This document shows, piece by piece, positions 16,064 to 24,048 of a stretch of 64,000 nucleotides of DNA (within the stretch, counting starts at the first letter, position 1; every line of letters begins with the position of its first letter). Below the pieces are notes generated by a model, which worked only from the letters and a program-made list of their open reading frames with translations, did not search any database and had not been told where the DNA came from. The position numbers and the translations under genes were made by a program. Origin of the DNA: Dryocola boscaweniae (GTDB lineage: Bacteria; Pseudomonadota; Gammaproteobacteria; Enterobacterales; Enterobacteriaceae); NCBI RefSeq assembly GCF_025215095.1, contig NZ_JALHAP010000075.1, forward strand, positions 1-64,000, written 5' to 3'.

Positions 16064-17919
16064 TTTCTTTTCAACACATAATAACGTTGCTGAGTCTCTT
16101 TACGATTATTAAGTTCATGGGGATACATGTCTCCGGCTTCCACCAGCTCGATATGTATGGCATCTGAACAGGCAGAAATGAGCGCGAAGAGTTCCTGCTG
16201 CGTCCGGTAAATAGCGCTGTAATGGCTGTTAAGATCTTCTGACCAGTGTTGATCTAACGTCAGTCTGACATTATTGGCGACGGGCTCGCGCAAAAATATT
16301 GTTGTGCCCGGTTGGGTTATCTCCGCCAGATTTTTTAGCATGCGAATGACCTCATTGTCATTCAAATACATAATGACCCCGGTTACGATCACGTGGGTAA
16401 ACGGAGATTTTCCCTTGCCCACTAGCTGTGGAGAAATTTCATCTGCTTTTCCAGTGTGAAATTGGCAGGAGGGGCTTTCTTTATACTTTTCTTGCGCAAT
16501 GGCGATAAGGGAAGGAGAAAAATCTATGCCAACGTAATCCAGGCCATCATTTTTAATCGCTTCGTACCAGCGTCCGTTGCCGCAACCAATATCCAGTACG
16601 TACGACCTTGCGGATAATGCCAGCTTTGGCAGGATCAACGCCTTTTCGTGCTCATCGCGCCGGGTCGCTAATTCAACGGTCTGGTACATCGTCATTGTCA
16701 GAGGGTGGCTGTCTTTGCTTTGCGTCGCCCGCGCCTCAAAAAATTTCAGCACGCTTTGCGTATCTAACTGAACATCCTGGGCATTTTCAAGGCGTGTTTG
16801 TTTGGCAATTTTATGTTTGAAATGCCGTGTCAAAACCTGACGAATCTCATCGCCAGCGCCGATGGCGGGTATAAAGAAATTATCATCGAGGGCTTTTAAT
16901 CTTTTGCTTTGCTTAGGATCTTCTTCAGCCAGAACCATATTAACAAAGTCATCAATATCTTTTTCCGCCCTGGCGATATAATAACTTTTATTCACAAATT
17001 GAGCGCTTTTGTTCAATCCTAAACATGATTCATGGGTAAGATAAAGAATAGGTTTTTTGGTGGGTAAAAACTCTAATAAAAATGAACCCGCATCTGCCAT
17101 CAGGGCATCCGCTTTGCAAAAGGAGTGATGATAAGACGGCTCAAAATCGAAAGTAATATTGCTAATAACTTTAGTATATTCAACAAGTTGAGTAAATTTT
17201 TCAACCGCAATTCCGCCAAATGCCTTCAGCCGCCCAATAAACAAAGGATGAGGGCGAACGATAAGATCGACAGGGTAATTCATTGCGATAAACAGCATGG
17301 CGTCGCAATAGAGATTAAACGTTGACCATCCTTTGAGATTGCCTTCAACGAAATGTGGCGTCCATAATAAAGTCTTCCGCTCATTTTTATGATTGCGTTG
17401 CCACAATTTCAGGCTATCAAATTTGGGATGACCGGTAACATGAACATGTTTATTTCCGGCATGGCAATATCTTTTATAGAAATCTTTATGCTGGCGGGAG
17501 CGCACAAAAATCCATGTCGCTAAGTTATGGCAATCCATATTGTACTGAAAGGTAAGATTCTGCTGCCCTTCGCCTACATCAAGGCCGTAGGGAATATAAG
17601 CATACTTAATATTATTTTCCTTCAGCGAACGGCAGCTAAATCTGGCTGGACGCGTAAAATCATAAGGGTTTTGAATGAACACCATATCCGGCTGGAAAGT
17701 TGAAAAAGCATAATCTTCGTGCCAAATCCAGGCTACGCCCTGCGCATCCAGGAACTCCCTGGCTTGTTTATTCTCATGATCCTCCTTACCGCTGTGGTGA
17801 AACGGAAGCAGGATCACGCGGCATAAGAAGTTACCGTCCTGGTTCAGCGCTGATATTACGGACTCAAAATTAGTCCATCCCGGGGCCCACTGGAATAAAA
17901 AATCTACTTTAATTTTCAC
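16060..17919 (-). CDS. fusion: TagB/TagF-like glycerophosphotransferase + SAM methyltransferase
   Basis: A 619-aa two-domain protein. Residues 1-370 match the CDP-glycerol glycerophosphotransferase (GT-B) family of teichoic-acid and capsule polymerases: GHPKFDSL at 163-170, WTPH at 186-189, RPHP at 222-225 and ADALMADAGSFLLEF at 270-284. After a linker, residues about 400-619 form a class I methyltransferase, with motif I VLDIGCGNG at 441-449 and acidic D466 after strand 2. No membrane segment is seen. The start is GTG 17917-17919 with AGGAG 8 nt upstream. It probably adds a phosphopolyol unit and caps or decorates it by methylation. The target is inferred to be flagellin because the operon lies inside the flagellar locus and has a sigma-54 promoter; a surface polysaccharide is the alternative. 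Confidence 0.8.
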   Translation of the reverse strand: MKIKVDFLFQWAPGWTNFESVISALNQDGNFLCRVILLPFHHSGKEDHENKQAREFLDAQGVAWIWHEDYAFSTFQPDMVFIQNPYDFTRPARFSCRSLKENNIKYAYIPYGLDVGEGQQNLTFQYNMDCHNLATWIFVRSRQHKDFYKRYCHAGNKHVHVTGHPKFDSLKLWQRNHKNERKTLLWTPHFVEGNLKGWSTFNLYCDAMLFIAMNYPVDLIVRPHPLFIGRLKAFGGIAVEKFTQLVEYTKVISNITFDFEPSYHHSFCKADALMADAGSFLLEFLPTKKPILYLTHESCLGLNKSAQFVNKSYYIARAEKDIDDFVNMVLAEEDPKQSKRLKALDDNFFIPAIGAGDEIRQVLTRHFKHKIAKQTRLENAQDVQLDTQSVLKFFEARATQSKDSHPLTMTMYQTVELATRRDEHEKALILPKLALSARSYVLDIGCGNGRWYEAIKNDGLDYVGIDFSPSLIAIAQEKYKESPSCQFHTGKADEISPQLVGKGKSPFTHVIVTGVIMYLNDNEVIRMLKNLAEITQPGTTIFLREPVANNVRLTLDQHWSEDLNSHYSAIYRTQQELFALISACSDAIHIELVEAGDMYPHELNNRKETQQRYYVLKRK

Positions 17920-17950
17920 TGCAATTCTCCTGCTAAGTCATCCCTTTATA

Positions 17951-17965
17951 GCAACTTGTGTGCCA
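17951..17965 (-). promoter_or_regulatory. sigma-54 promoter of the modification operon
   Basis: The minus strand reads TGGCACACAAGTTGC, then T. It matches the consensus TGGCAC-N5-TTGCW exactly, with GG to GC spacing of 10. The transcript would start near 17939, about 20 nt before the GTG start of the transferase gene. This is the best sigma-54 match in the window. Confidence 0.8.
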
Positions 17966-18049
17966 ACATTAATATGATTTTTAATATCAATCACTTACAT
18001 AAACTTCACCAAAATGCGCAGTCGCTTCAGATGATAAGATAATCAAACA

Positions 18050-18158
18050 GGAAATTCCGTTTCCGCTTTATGCTCATTAGCTGCTTTTTAAATTCCCTGT
18101 TGCCCGCCGTATCTACTTTGCCGGGCCATCATTAATACAATGCGGAAATACTGTTTCC
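18050..18158. repeat. two copies of palindrome GGAAA-N5-TTTCC
   Basis: GGAAATTCCGTTTCC (18050-18064) and GGAAATACTGTTTCC (18144-18158) are near-identical. Their arms are perfectly palindromic and their starts are 94 bp apart, about nine helical turns. They lie 85-205 bp upstream of the sigma-54 promoter at 17951-17965, the usual distance for enhancer-binding protein sites, and upstream of the hydrolase gene. Confidence 0.55.
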
Positions 18159-18280
18159 TCTTACCGGTAGAAAAAAATAAAATCAACGGCAGATAAAATG
18201 AAAATTTATTATTCCTCTGTTTATTGTTAAGATTATTTCTTTTTAAAACCGTTCACTTTACTCGCTCACTAAACAGGCCA

Positions 18281-19072
18281 ATGATGGAAGATCTTATCTT
18301 TAACAGGGGAAACAAGCTCCCGATTCATTATCGATTTAAAAAATCAGCCGGGGATGGCGATCATTTGTTAATTGTCATGTCAGGATTTAACATTCCCGAT
18401 CCCACCATTTATGATTGCAGCAACGTGTTAACCCATTGTGATTCTCATATTCTGTGGATTAAAGACGATTTTAACGGCCTGCCGGCCTATTACCTCTGCA
18501 ATAATATGTCTTTTGATATTGAATCAGGCGTGAGCCTGCTTATTTCTGGCGTGATTGACTATCTGAAGTGCGGCCGGGTTTCGATCGTTGGTGGTTCGAA
18601 AGGCGGCAGCATGGCGCTCTATTACGGCATTAAACATAACCTTAATAATATAATAACTGCCGTGCCGCAGTTTAATATCGGCAGCTATGTCGCCCACGGC
18701 AGTTATTGGGAACATGTTGGTAAACAGATGATGGGCACCATTACCGAAACCAACATCGCTCACCTCAACGCGAAGTTGCCCTATATGGTTGAGCAGACGA
18801 AACAAAAAAATAGCCATATCTATCTTTTTACTTCCCCTGTTGATGAACAATATCTGAGCGAAATCGTTCCTCACCTGCCCTTATTTTCTCACTATGAACA
18901 TTTTAATTTAATAGAAAGCAAGTCAAGGCTGCTTACCCAGCATAATCAAGTGATGGGCTTTAACCTCAAGCTTATCCTGGCGCTTATTTATCAGTTTGAA
19001 AATGGCATCTCCCCGGCCTGGGGCCACGTGCGAAATGGAAACGGGTGGGATAATAAAGAAGCAGGCGTTTAG
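18281..19072 (+). CDS. alpha/beta-hydrolase, Asp2-like accessory (possible O-acyl transferase/esterase)
   Basis: A 263-aa protein from ATG 18281; a TTG at 18224 would add 19 residues but has no ribosome site. The nucleophile elbow is SIVGGSKGGSMALY (101-114) with Ser106. Candidate acid Asp188 lies in SPVDEQY and candidate His221 in LTQHNQ, giving a full Ser-Asp-His triad in the right order. The elbow pattern resembles that of Asp2, the accessory-Sec protein that O-acetylates glycans on secreted serine-rich adhesins. It is placed between the transferase operon and the FliB-like/GT2 genes. It may therefore modify or trim the flagellin decoration, which is inference. It is AT-rich and convergent with the FliB-like gene. 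Confidence 0.65.
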   Translation: MMEDLIFNRGNKLPIHYRFKKSAGDGDHLLIVMSGFNIPDPTIYDCSNVLTHCDSHILWIKDDFNGLPAYYLCNNMSFDIESGVSLLISGVIDYLKCGRVSIVGGSKGGSMALYYGIKHNLNNIITAVPQFNIGSYVAHGSYWEHVGKQMMGTITETNIAHLNAKLPYMVEQTKQKNSHIYLFTSPVDEQYLSEIVPHLPLFSHYEHFNLIESKSRLLTQHNQVMGFNLKLILALIYQFENGISPAWGHVRNGNGWDNKEAGV

Positions 19073-19131
19073 AGTGCGTAACGACAATATTCTGGCGGCC
19101 AGCTCATGGGGTTGGCCGCGGGTTGCCAGCG

Positions 19132-20076
19132 TTAAAGCAGCGATAAGCCATAAAGAAGATTGTAATCCGAACTCCTCCCGTCACTCGCCGTCGGTCTGTT
19201 GAACTTTGACCAGCTAAACCATGCGCTGAATAACGTCACAATCTGCTCTTCGCTCAGCGTTTGGTTATCGGCAACCCAAATCGCGCTGAGCATTTTAAGC
19301 TGGAAGAACTGACGGGTCAGCCCAAGCAGCGCTGCGCCAAAGTTCTGGCAACCCATGCCCGGGAATACATCGCTATAAAGACGATAAATAAGGACATTGC
19401 GCAGGATGTGCGGGCGTTCGCTAAACACCGTGCAGTCCAACGCTGCCTGCTCAAGCTCCTGTAAACGTTCGCTCAGGCGGCTTGGCTGCATAATCGATAG
19501 TTCGCTGAGCTTAAGCATCATGGTCATTTTTTGCGCCATCGGCAGGTTAAGAGTAAGGCGCATTTGCCCCATCTCTTTAAGCGTCGTCAGGCGGTTTTCT
19601 TCGATGGCTGGCAACAGGCTGATTTGCTCTTCCAGTACGCCCTGCTCCGCCAGGATCGCCAACTGTTCGCCCATGGAGATCAACAGTTGCGGCTCATTTT
19701 TCCCTTCGTCAAAATACTGCTGCGCTTTACTTAGCAAAACGCCAATAGCATAAAGACTTCCTTCAAGCGACAGCGAAGGGTTAACCGCCAGATTAATACA
19801 CTGCTGATTAAGCGTTTCGGCCCACGGCGACAAGACCTGCTCTCCAGGAGTTTCACCTTGAGAAACGTGCAGAGTAAAGGCTTGCGGATTGAGCAGCAGT
19901 TCGCGCGCAACGCTTTCGCAGCCGGGCTCCAGGCTGTCGCGCTGCTGGTTATGCAGCCAAAGGCTCACCTGCGGCCAGTCGCCTTCGGCTTTCTGGCAGG
20001 CAGGACACCGGCACGTCCCGGCAATGGCCTGGTGACGTACAACAAATTCAGGTTGATAACGTTCTATCGTTTCCAT
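19132..20076 (-). CDS. divergent FliB-like protein (possible flagellin lysine N-methylase)
   Basis: A 314-aa protein, last gene of the fliEFGHIJ transcript, 36 nt after the GT2 gene. The start has GGGGAAG 3 nt upstream of ATG. The N-terminus (YQPEFVVRHQAIAGTCRCPACQKAEGDW) resembles the opening of FliB lysine methylases, which carry a Cys-rich cluster at this place. Here the cysteines are C22, C24 and C27, a changed spacing from the usual C-x3-CC pattern. The rest is helical with no further motif that I recognise. Flag-2 loci of other enterobacteria contain a FliB homologue (LafV) in the same variable region. If active it would methylate flagellin lysines; the altered Cys cluster leaves this open. 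Confidence 0.55.
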   Translation of the reverse strand: METIERYQPEFVVRHQAIAGTCRCPACQKAEGDWPQVSLWLHNQQRDSLEPGCESVARELLLNPQAFTLHVSQGETPGEQVLSPWAETLNQQCINLAVNPSLSLEGSLYAIGVLLSKAQQYFDEGKNEPQLLISMGEQLAILAEQGVLEEQISLLPAIEENRLTTLKEMGQMRLTLNLPMAQKMTMMLKLSELSIMQPSRLSERLQELEQAALDCTVFSERPHILRNVLIYRLYSDVFPGMGCQNFGAALLGLTRQFFQLKMLSAIWVADNQTLSEEQIVTLFSAWFSWSKFNRPTASDGRSSDYNLLYGLSLL

Positions 20077-20112
20077 TTTCTTCCCCAGCGCCGCCTCGGC
20101 GGTACTCGTTAG

Positions 20113-21525
20113 TTAACTGTGTTTGCGGAAAAACCAGTGCGTGCAGTCGGTTTCACGACCCGTTGTTTCATCATTCGCACGTTGGACAAAAGCAAAAGCG
20201 GGATAGAAACCCAGCCAGCAATGCTGTGGCATCAGAAGGTTCCATGCCCGATCCCGGCTTTGCTCCTCGCCCAGCGCAAGACGATAACTTTCAAGCAAAA
20301 CAGGGATGTAATTACCGTTAACGGCATAAGCGATTCCGCAATCCGCGCTGTAAATCCGGGCGACGCCTTTGAGCGAAGCCATCGGGCGCAAATTGTTGTA
20401 TCGCGCACCCAGCAACAGGACATGCCAGTCGATATTGCTTAACTGGCTGAGCAAAGCATTGACCAGGTTGACCGAAGATTCTTTTTTGACAAAGCGCACG
20501 CTCGCGTCCAGCAGCAGCACGTTTTCCCAGCCCTGCTGCTGCGCCTGTTCCAGCACCGAGATGTGCGTCTTCAGCTCGGCGGTTTTCGCGTTTGTATGCT
20601 GCTGACGGGCAACCGGCAGCAGTTTTTCAGCCGGAATACCAAACGCCACCAGTTCCTCGCATTGCTGCATCAGCGCCTCTTCCTGAAGCGGGTCATAAAT
20701 CACCGCCACTTTTCCGAATGCCGACCACAAAACGGCGGTATTCAGCGGCGCACGGCTCAGACGGCGGTAATGAGCCAGAAGGTTCTGATCTTCAACCAGA
20801 TCCTCCAGACGCAGATCCACCGGCGTGCTGCTGCCCAGAATAAAATCTTTGTCGTAGGTATTGGCGCTGTGAGAGATGCAGACAATGGCCTGCTTCGGGT
20901 CAATTTGCAGCACCGGCGTAGTGAATCCACGCAGGAAGGCCTGCTCTTCAGCAAGCATCGCATCGTCTTCGTAACGATTTTTCTTCAGCAAATTACGGTG
21001 CAGGCCAAACGTGCCGTTCAGAGCATGGTTGGCGCCAAAAGAGTTCGTGAGATAGATTTTGTCGAGGTGGCTGTACCAGACATAAATCTGGTCGCTACCC
21101 GAGAATAAGGCCTTATGGCTTTGCATTTCGCGAACCTGATAAGAGAGCTTATTCGGCGGATAATAATCGTCGTCATCGAAACAAATGATGTATTCGCCCT
21201 GCGCCATCTCGTTGAGCATATTACGCTTTTTCCCCAGCGCCAGACGCTCTTTGCTGTGGATATAGCGTACGTTTTGCAGGCCGCCGTCCACCATCATGTC
21301 GATCAAATCCTGATTGCTGCGCTCGGAGTCATCCAGAATGATCAGTTCACGCTTATCCGCCGGGTAGTCCTGATACTGAAAGATATACAGCAGATAGGGC
21401 AGAAACTCGCGGCGGTTATAACTTGGGCAAACCACGCTGACGAACGGCGTGCTGGTCGCGACGGCCGCGCGCTGGCGCTTTAACAGATTATCCAGCAGCG
21501 AGCTTTGGGGTTGGGTTTTACTCAT
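20113..21525 (-). CDS. GT2-family glycosyltransferase, likely flagellin modification
   Basis: A 470-aa protein. Residues about 26-230 form a GT-A (family 2) catalytic domain, with FVSVVCPSYNRREFLPYLL at 28-46, LIILDDSERSNQDLI at 61-75 and the metal-binding FDDDDYY at 116-122. The C-terminal half is a second domain of unknown function. It has no membrane segment, so it acts in the cytoplasm. Its start is 10 nt after fliJ, within the flagellar export operon. That placement, rather than in an LPS cluster, argues for glycosylation of flagellin or another exported flagellar subunit. Confidence 0.8.
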   Translation of the reverse strand: MSKTQPQSSLLDNLLKRQRAAVATSTPFVSVVCPSYNRREFLPYLLYIFQYQDYPADKRELIILDDSERSNQDLIDMMVDGGLQNVRYIHSKERLALGKKRNMLNEMAQGEYIICFDDDDYYPPNKLSYQVREMQSHKALFSGSDQIYVWYSHLDKIYLTNSFGANHALNGTFGLHRNLLKKNRYEDDAMLAEEQAFLRGFTTPVLQIDPKQAIVCISHSANTYDKDFILGSSTPVDLRLEDLVEDQNLLAHYRRLSRAPLNTAVLWSAFGKVAVIYDPLQEEALMQQCEELVAFGIPAEKLLPVARQQHTNAKTAELKTHISVLEQAQQQGWENVLLLDASVRFVKKESSVNLVNALLSQLSNIDWHVLLLGARYNNLRPMASLKGVARIYSADCGIAYAVNGNYIPVLLESYRLALGEEQSRDRAWNLLMPQHCWLGFYPAFAFVQRANDETTGRETDCTHWFFRKHS

Positions 21526-21535
21526 GGCTTAACTC

Positions 21536-21973
21536 TTAGCGTTGGGCAAGTTTCTGGCGCAGCCAGCACTGCGCCGACACGGCATCGGTATTTTTCTGGT
21601 CGCGACGATTTTCATCCATCGCACGCTGGCGTTTACGCTCGTCCAGCACCAGCTCCAGGCTTTTTTCCCGCTTTGCTTCCTCAAGCAAAGCGCCCTGAAT
21701 TTTTTGCGCTTCCAGGGAGGCTAAAGCCTGCTCCTGTTTCTGCCAGTCAATGACTCGCTGAAGGTTGCGCTTATAACCGGAATGGTTAGTGAGCAGCGCG
21801 GCGCTGGTGCCTGCCGCCTCGCTCATGCCGCAGGCTAACGACCTGAGCGCGGAAATATTCTTTTCAAAACGCTGGCAAAGCTGGCGCTGTGAAGAAAGCT
21901 GCCGGCTGAGGTCTTCTACCGCCCGATGACGAAGCAGGTGAAGCTGTTCAAGGGTAAGGATTAACTTGCTCAT
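21536..21973 (-). CDS. fliJ: flagellar export chaperone/ATPase stalk FliJ (lateral)
   Basis: A 145-aa protein predicted to be almost entirely a helical coiled coil, basic and Q/E/R-rich, like FliJ (147 aa). It inserts into the FliI hexamer and recycles chaperones to FlhA. Identification rests on size, coiled-coil character and position 7 nt after fliI in fliEFGHIJ. Confidence 0.85.
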   Translation of the reverse strand: MSKLILTLEQLHLLRHRAVEDLSRQLSSQRQLCQRFEKNISALRSLACGMSEAAGTSAALLTNHSGYKRNLQRVIDWQKQEQALASLEAQKIQGALLEEAKREKSLELVLDERKRQRAMDENRRDQKNTDAVSAQCWLRQKLAQR

Positions 21974-21980
21974 CGTTGAG

Positions 21981-23300
21981 TTATCCCGCCTGCGCTAACA
22001 GGCTCAGGTCATTAACGGTTTTGTCCATGAGCGCCACGTCGTGCACTTCCTGCTGTAAAAACTGAGTGATTGCCGGGGCGAGGTTCACCGCCCGGTCGGC
22101 GGTGGCGTCGGCGCCCGCGACATAACCGCCCAGGGGAATAAGCGGTTTGATACTCTGGTATTCGGCATAAAGTTGCTTGAGGGCGCGCGCGGCGCGCTGG
22201 TGTTCCCGCGTAGTTACCTGCGACATACAGCGGCTAATGGACTGGCCAATGTCGATTGCCGGATAATGCCCCGCTTCCGCAAGGTGGCGGGACAGCACGA
22301 TGTGGCCGTCCAGCACCGCACGGGCGCAGTCAACTATCGGGTCCTGTTGATCATCCCCTTCGGCTAAGACGGTATAAATCGCAGTCATGGTGCCGCTGCC
22401 TGAGCTGTTCCCGGCGCTTTCGCACAGACGCGGGATCATGCCAAAGGCTGAGGGCGGATACCCTTTGGTGGCAGGAGGTTCGCCCAAAGACAGCGCGATT
22501 TCACGCTGCGCCATGGCATAACGCGTCAGGGAATCCACCAGCAGCAGCACATCTTTGCCTTTATCCCGATAATAGCTGGCGATGGTATGGCACAGCTCGG
22601 TGGCCTTAATGCGCATCAACGGCGATTCGTCAGCGGGTGCGGCGACAATCACCGATTTCGCCAGCCCTTCGGCCTGCAACGCATTATCGATAAACTCTTT
22701 TACTTCGCGCCCGCGCTCGCCAATCAGCCCCACCACCACCACATCGGCCTGGGTATAACGGGTTATCATGCCCAGCAGCACGCTTTTACCGACGCCGCTG
22801 CCGGCCATCAGGCCCACGCGCTGCCCTTTGCCGATAGTCAGCAGACCGTTAATGGCACGCACGCCCACGTCCAGCGGCTCGTCGACCGGTTGACGGGTTA
22901 GCGGGTGAACCTGCGGCAAAAGCTGTGCGAGCAAAGTATCGCCACCCAGCTTGCCTTTATCATCCAGCGGTTCGCCCAGACCGTTGACCACGCGCCCAAG
23001 CCACCGATCGCCAATCATTACGCTTTCTTGCTTTTCGGCCGGGAAAACCCGCGCGCCCGCAATCAGGCCGGACGGATGTTTAAAGGGCATCAGGTAAGTG
23101 ACGTCGCGGTCAAATCCCACGACCTGAGCGTCCATCATTTCGCTGTCCGTACTTTCGACCTGGCACATTTGCCCCACCGCCAGCCGGCAACCCACGCATT
23201 CAAGCAGGATGCCGTTGACGCGAACCAGCCGCCCTGCCACGCGGGCAAGGTTGATGTGCTCAATGGAGCGCAGCGCCTGCTCGAAATCCAGATCACTCAT
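21981..23300 (-). CDS. fliI: flagellum-specific ATPase FliI (lateral)
   Basis: A 439-aa F1-beta-like ATPase. Walker A is GSGVGKS at 167-173, Walker B is in DVLLLVDSLTRYAMAQREIALSLGEPPATKGYPPS, and the type III signature GERGREVKEFID is present. It powers unfolding and entry of export substrates at the FlhA/FlhB gate. Its start overlaps fliH by 8 nt. Confidence 0.97.
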   Translation of the reverse strand: MSDLDFEQALRSIEHINLARVAGRLVRVNGILLECVGCRLAVGQMCQVESTDSEMMDAQVVGFDRDVTYLMPFKHPSGLIAGARVFPAEKQESVMIGDRWLGRVVNGLGEPLDDKGKLGGDTLLAQLLPQVHPLTRQPVDEPLDVGVRAINGLLTIGKGQRVGLMAGSGVGKSVLLGMITRYTQADVVVVGLIGERGREVKEFIDNALQAEGLAKSVIVAAPADESPLMRIKATELCHTIASYYRDKGKDVLLLVDSLTRYAMAQREIALSLGEPPATKGYPPSAFGMIPRLCESAGNSSGSGTMTAIYTVLAEGDDQQDPIVDCARAVLDGHIVLSRHLAEAGHYPAIDIGQSISRCMSQVTTREHQRAARALKQLYAEYQSIKPLIPLGGYVAGADATADRAVNLAPAITQFLQQEVHDVALMDKTVNDLSLLAQAG

Positions 23301-24045
23301 CTTGCGTTTCCGGCAGCAACGTCTCTTTTAAGACATCAATACACTGATCCATGCGGTGCTGGCAGCCGATGTCCATTTCACTGGTTTCGGTAACCACGCG
23401 GCATTCGCCCGCGGCTAAATCCGCATCAGCACAAAGCCCCCACTGCCGGGATTTTTCCGGTTCCGCTTCACTGATGCGCTTAAACTCTTCGCTGTTCATA
23501 TAGATGCGAATCTGCTCAGGAACCGTCGGCAGGCTTGAAATCGCCTCTTCAATTAACGTCAGCATTTGGGTCGGCTGTAAGGAAAGTTCGCAGCGGATAA
23601 CCTGGCGAGCAACCTTATCGACAAGCTGTAAAAGCTCTTCGCGGCGACGCTGCTCATAGGCCGTCAGGAATTTTTGCAGCTCGCTCCTCACGCCTTCCAG
23701 AGGCTGCGCGGCCTCCAAAAATTGCTGTTTCGCCTGCAGAGTGCCTTCGGCAAGCCCCTTGCGCATTCCGTCTTCAAAACCCAGACGCGCGCCTTCCTGG
23801 TAACCTTCGTTTTTGCCCTCTTCCATGCCCTGAGCAAAGCCGCGGTTCAGGCCGTCCTGGAAGCCCTGCATTAATTGTTCCTGCAAAGCTGCCGGGTCCA
23901 TCAGCTCACCGTGCGCGCCCTGCTCCCCGGCGGTTTGCTGCCAGCTTTTACGCAACGGCGGAAACTTATGCAGCCGCGGTTTGACCACCGCGTGGCGGCG
24001 GCTGGTAAGAGCGTCAAGGGAAGTATCCTGCGTTTTTTTAAACAT
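23293..24045 (-). CDS. fliH: export ATPase regulator FliH (lateral)
   Basis: A 250-aa protein. The centre contains the glycine-spaced repeat typical of FliH (residues about 58-98: GFQDGLNRGFAQGMEEGKNEG and following GxxxG units). The C-terminal domain (ELLQLVDKVARQVIRCEL, then GECRVVTETSEMDIGCQHRMDQC) matches the FliH/SctL FliI-binding region. It forms the FliH2-FliI complex and links it to FliN. It lies 3 nt after fliG. Confidence 0.93.
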   Translation of the reverse strand: MFKKTQDTSLDALTSRRHAVVKPRLHKFPPLRKSWQQTAGEQGAHGELMDPAALQEQLMQGFQDGLNRGFAQGMEEGKNEGYQEGARLGFEDGMRKGLAEGTLQAKQQFLEAAQPLEGVRSELQKFLTAYEQRRREELLQLVDKVARQVIRCELSLQPTQMLTLIEEAISSLPTVPEQIRIYMNSEEFKRISEAEPEKSRQWGLCADADLAAGECRVVTETSEMDIGCQHRMDQCIDVLKETLLPETQDE

Positions 24046-24048
24046 GGC

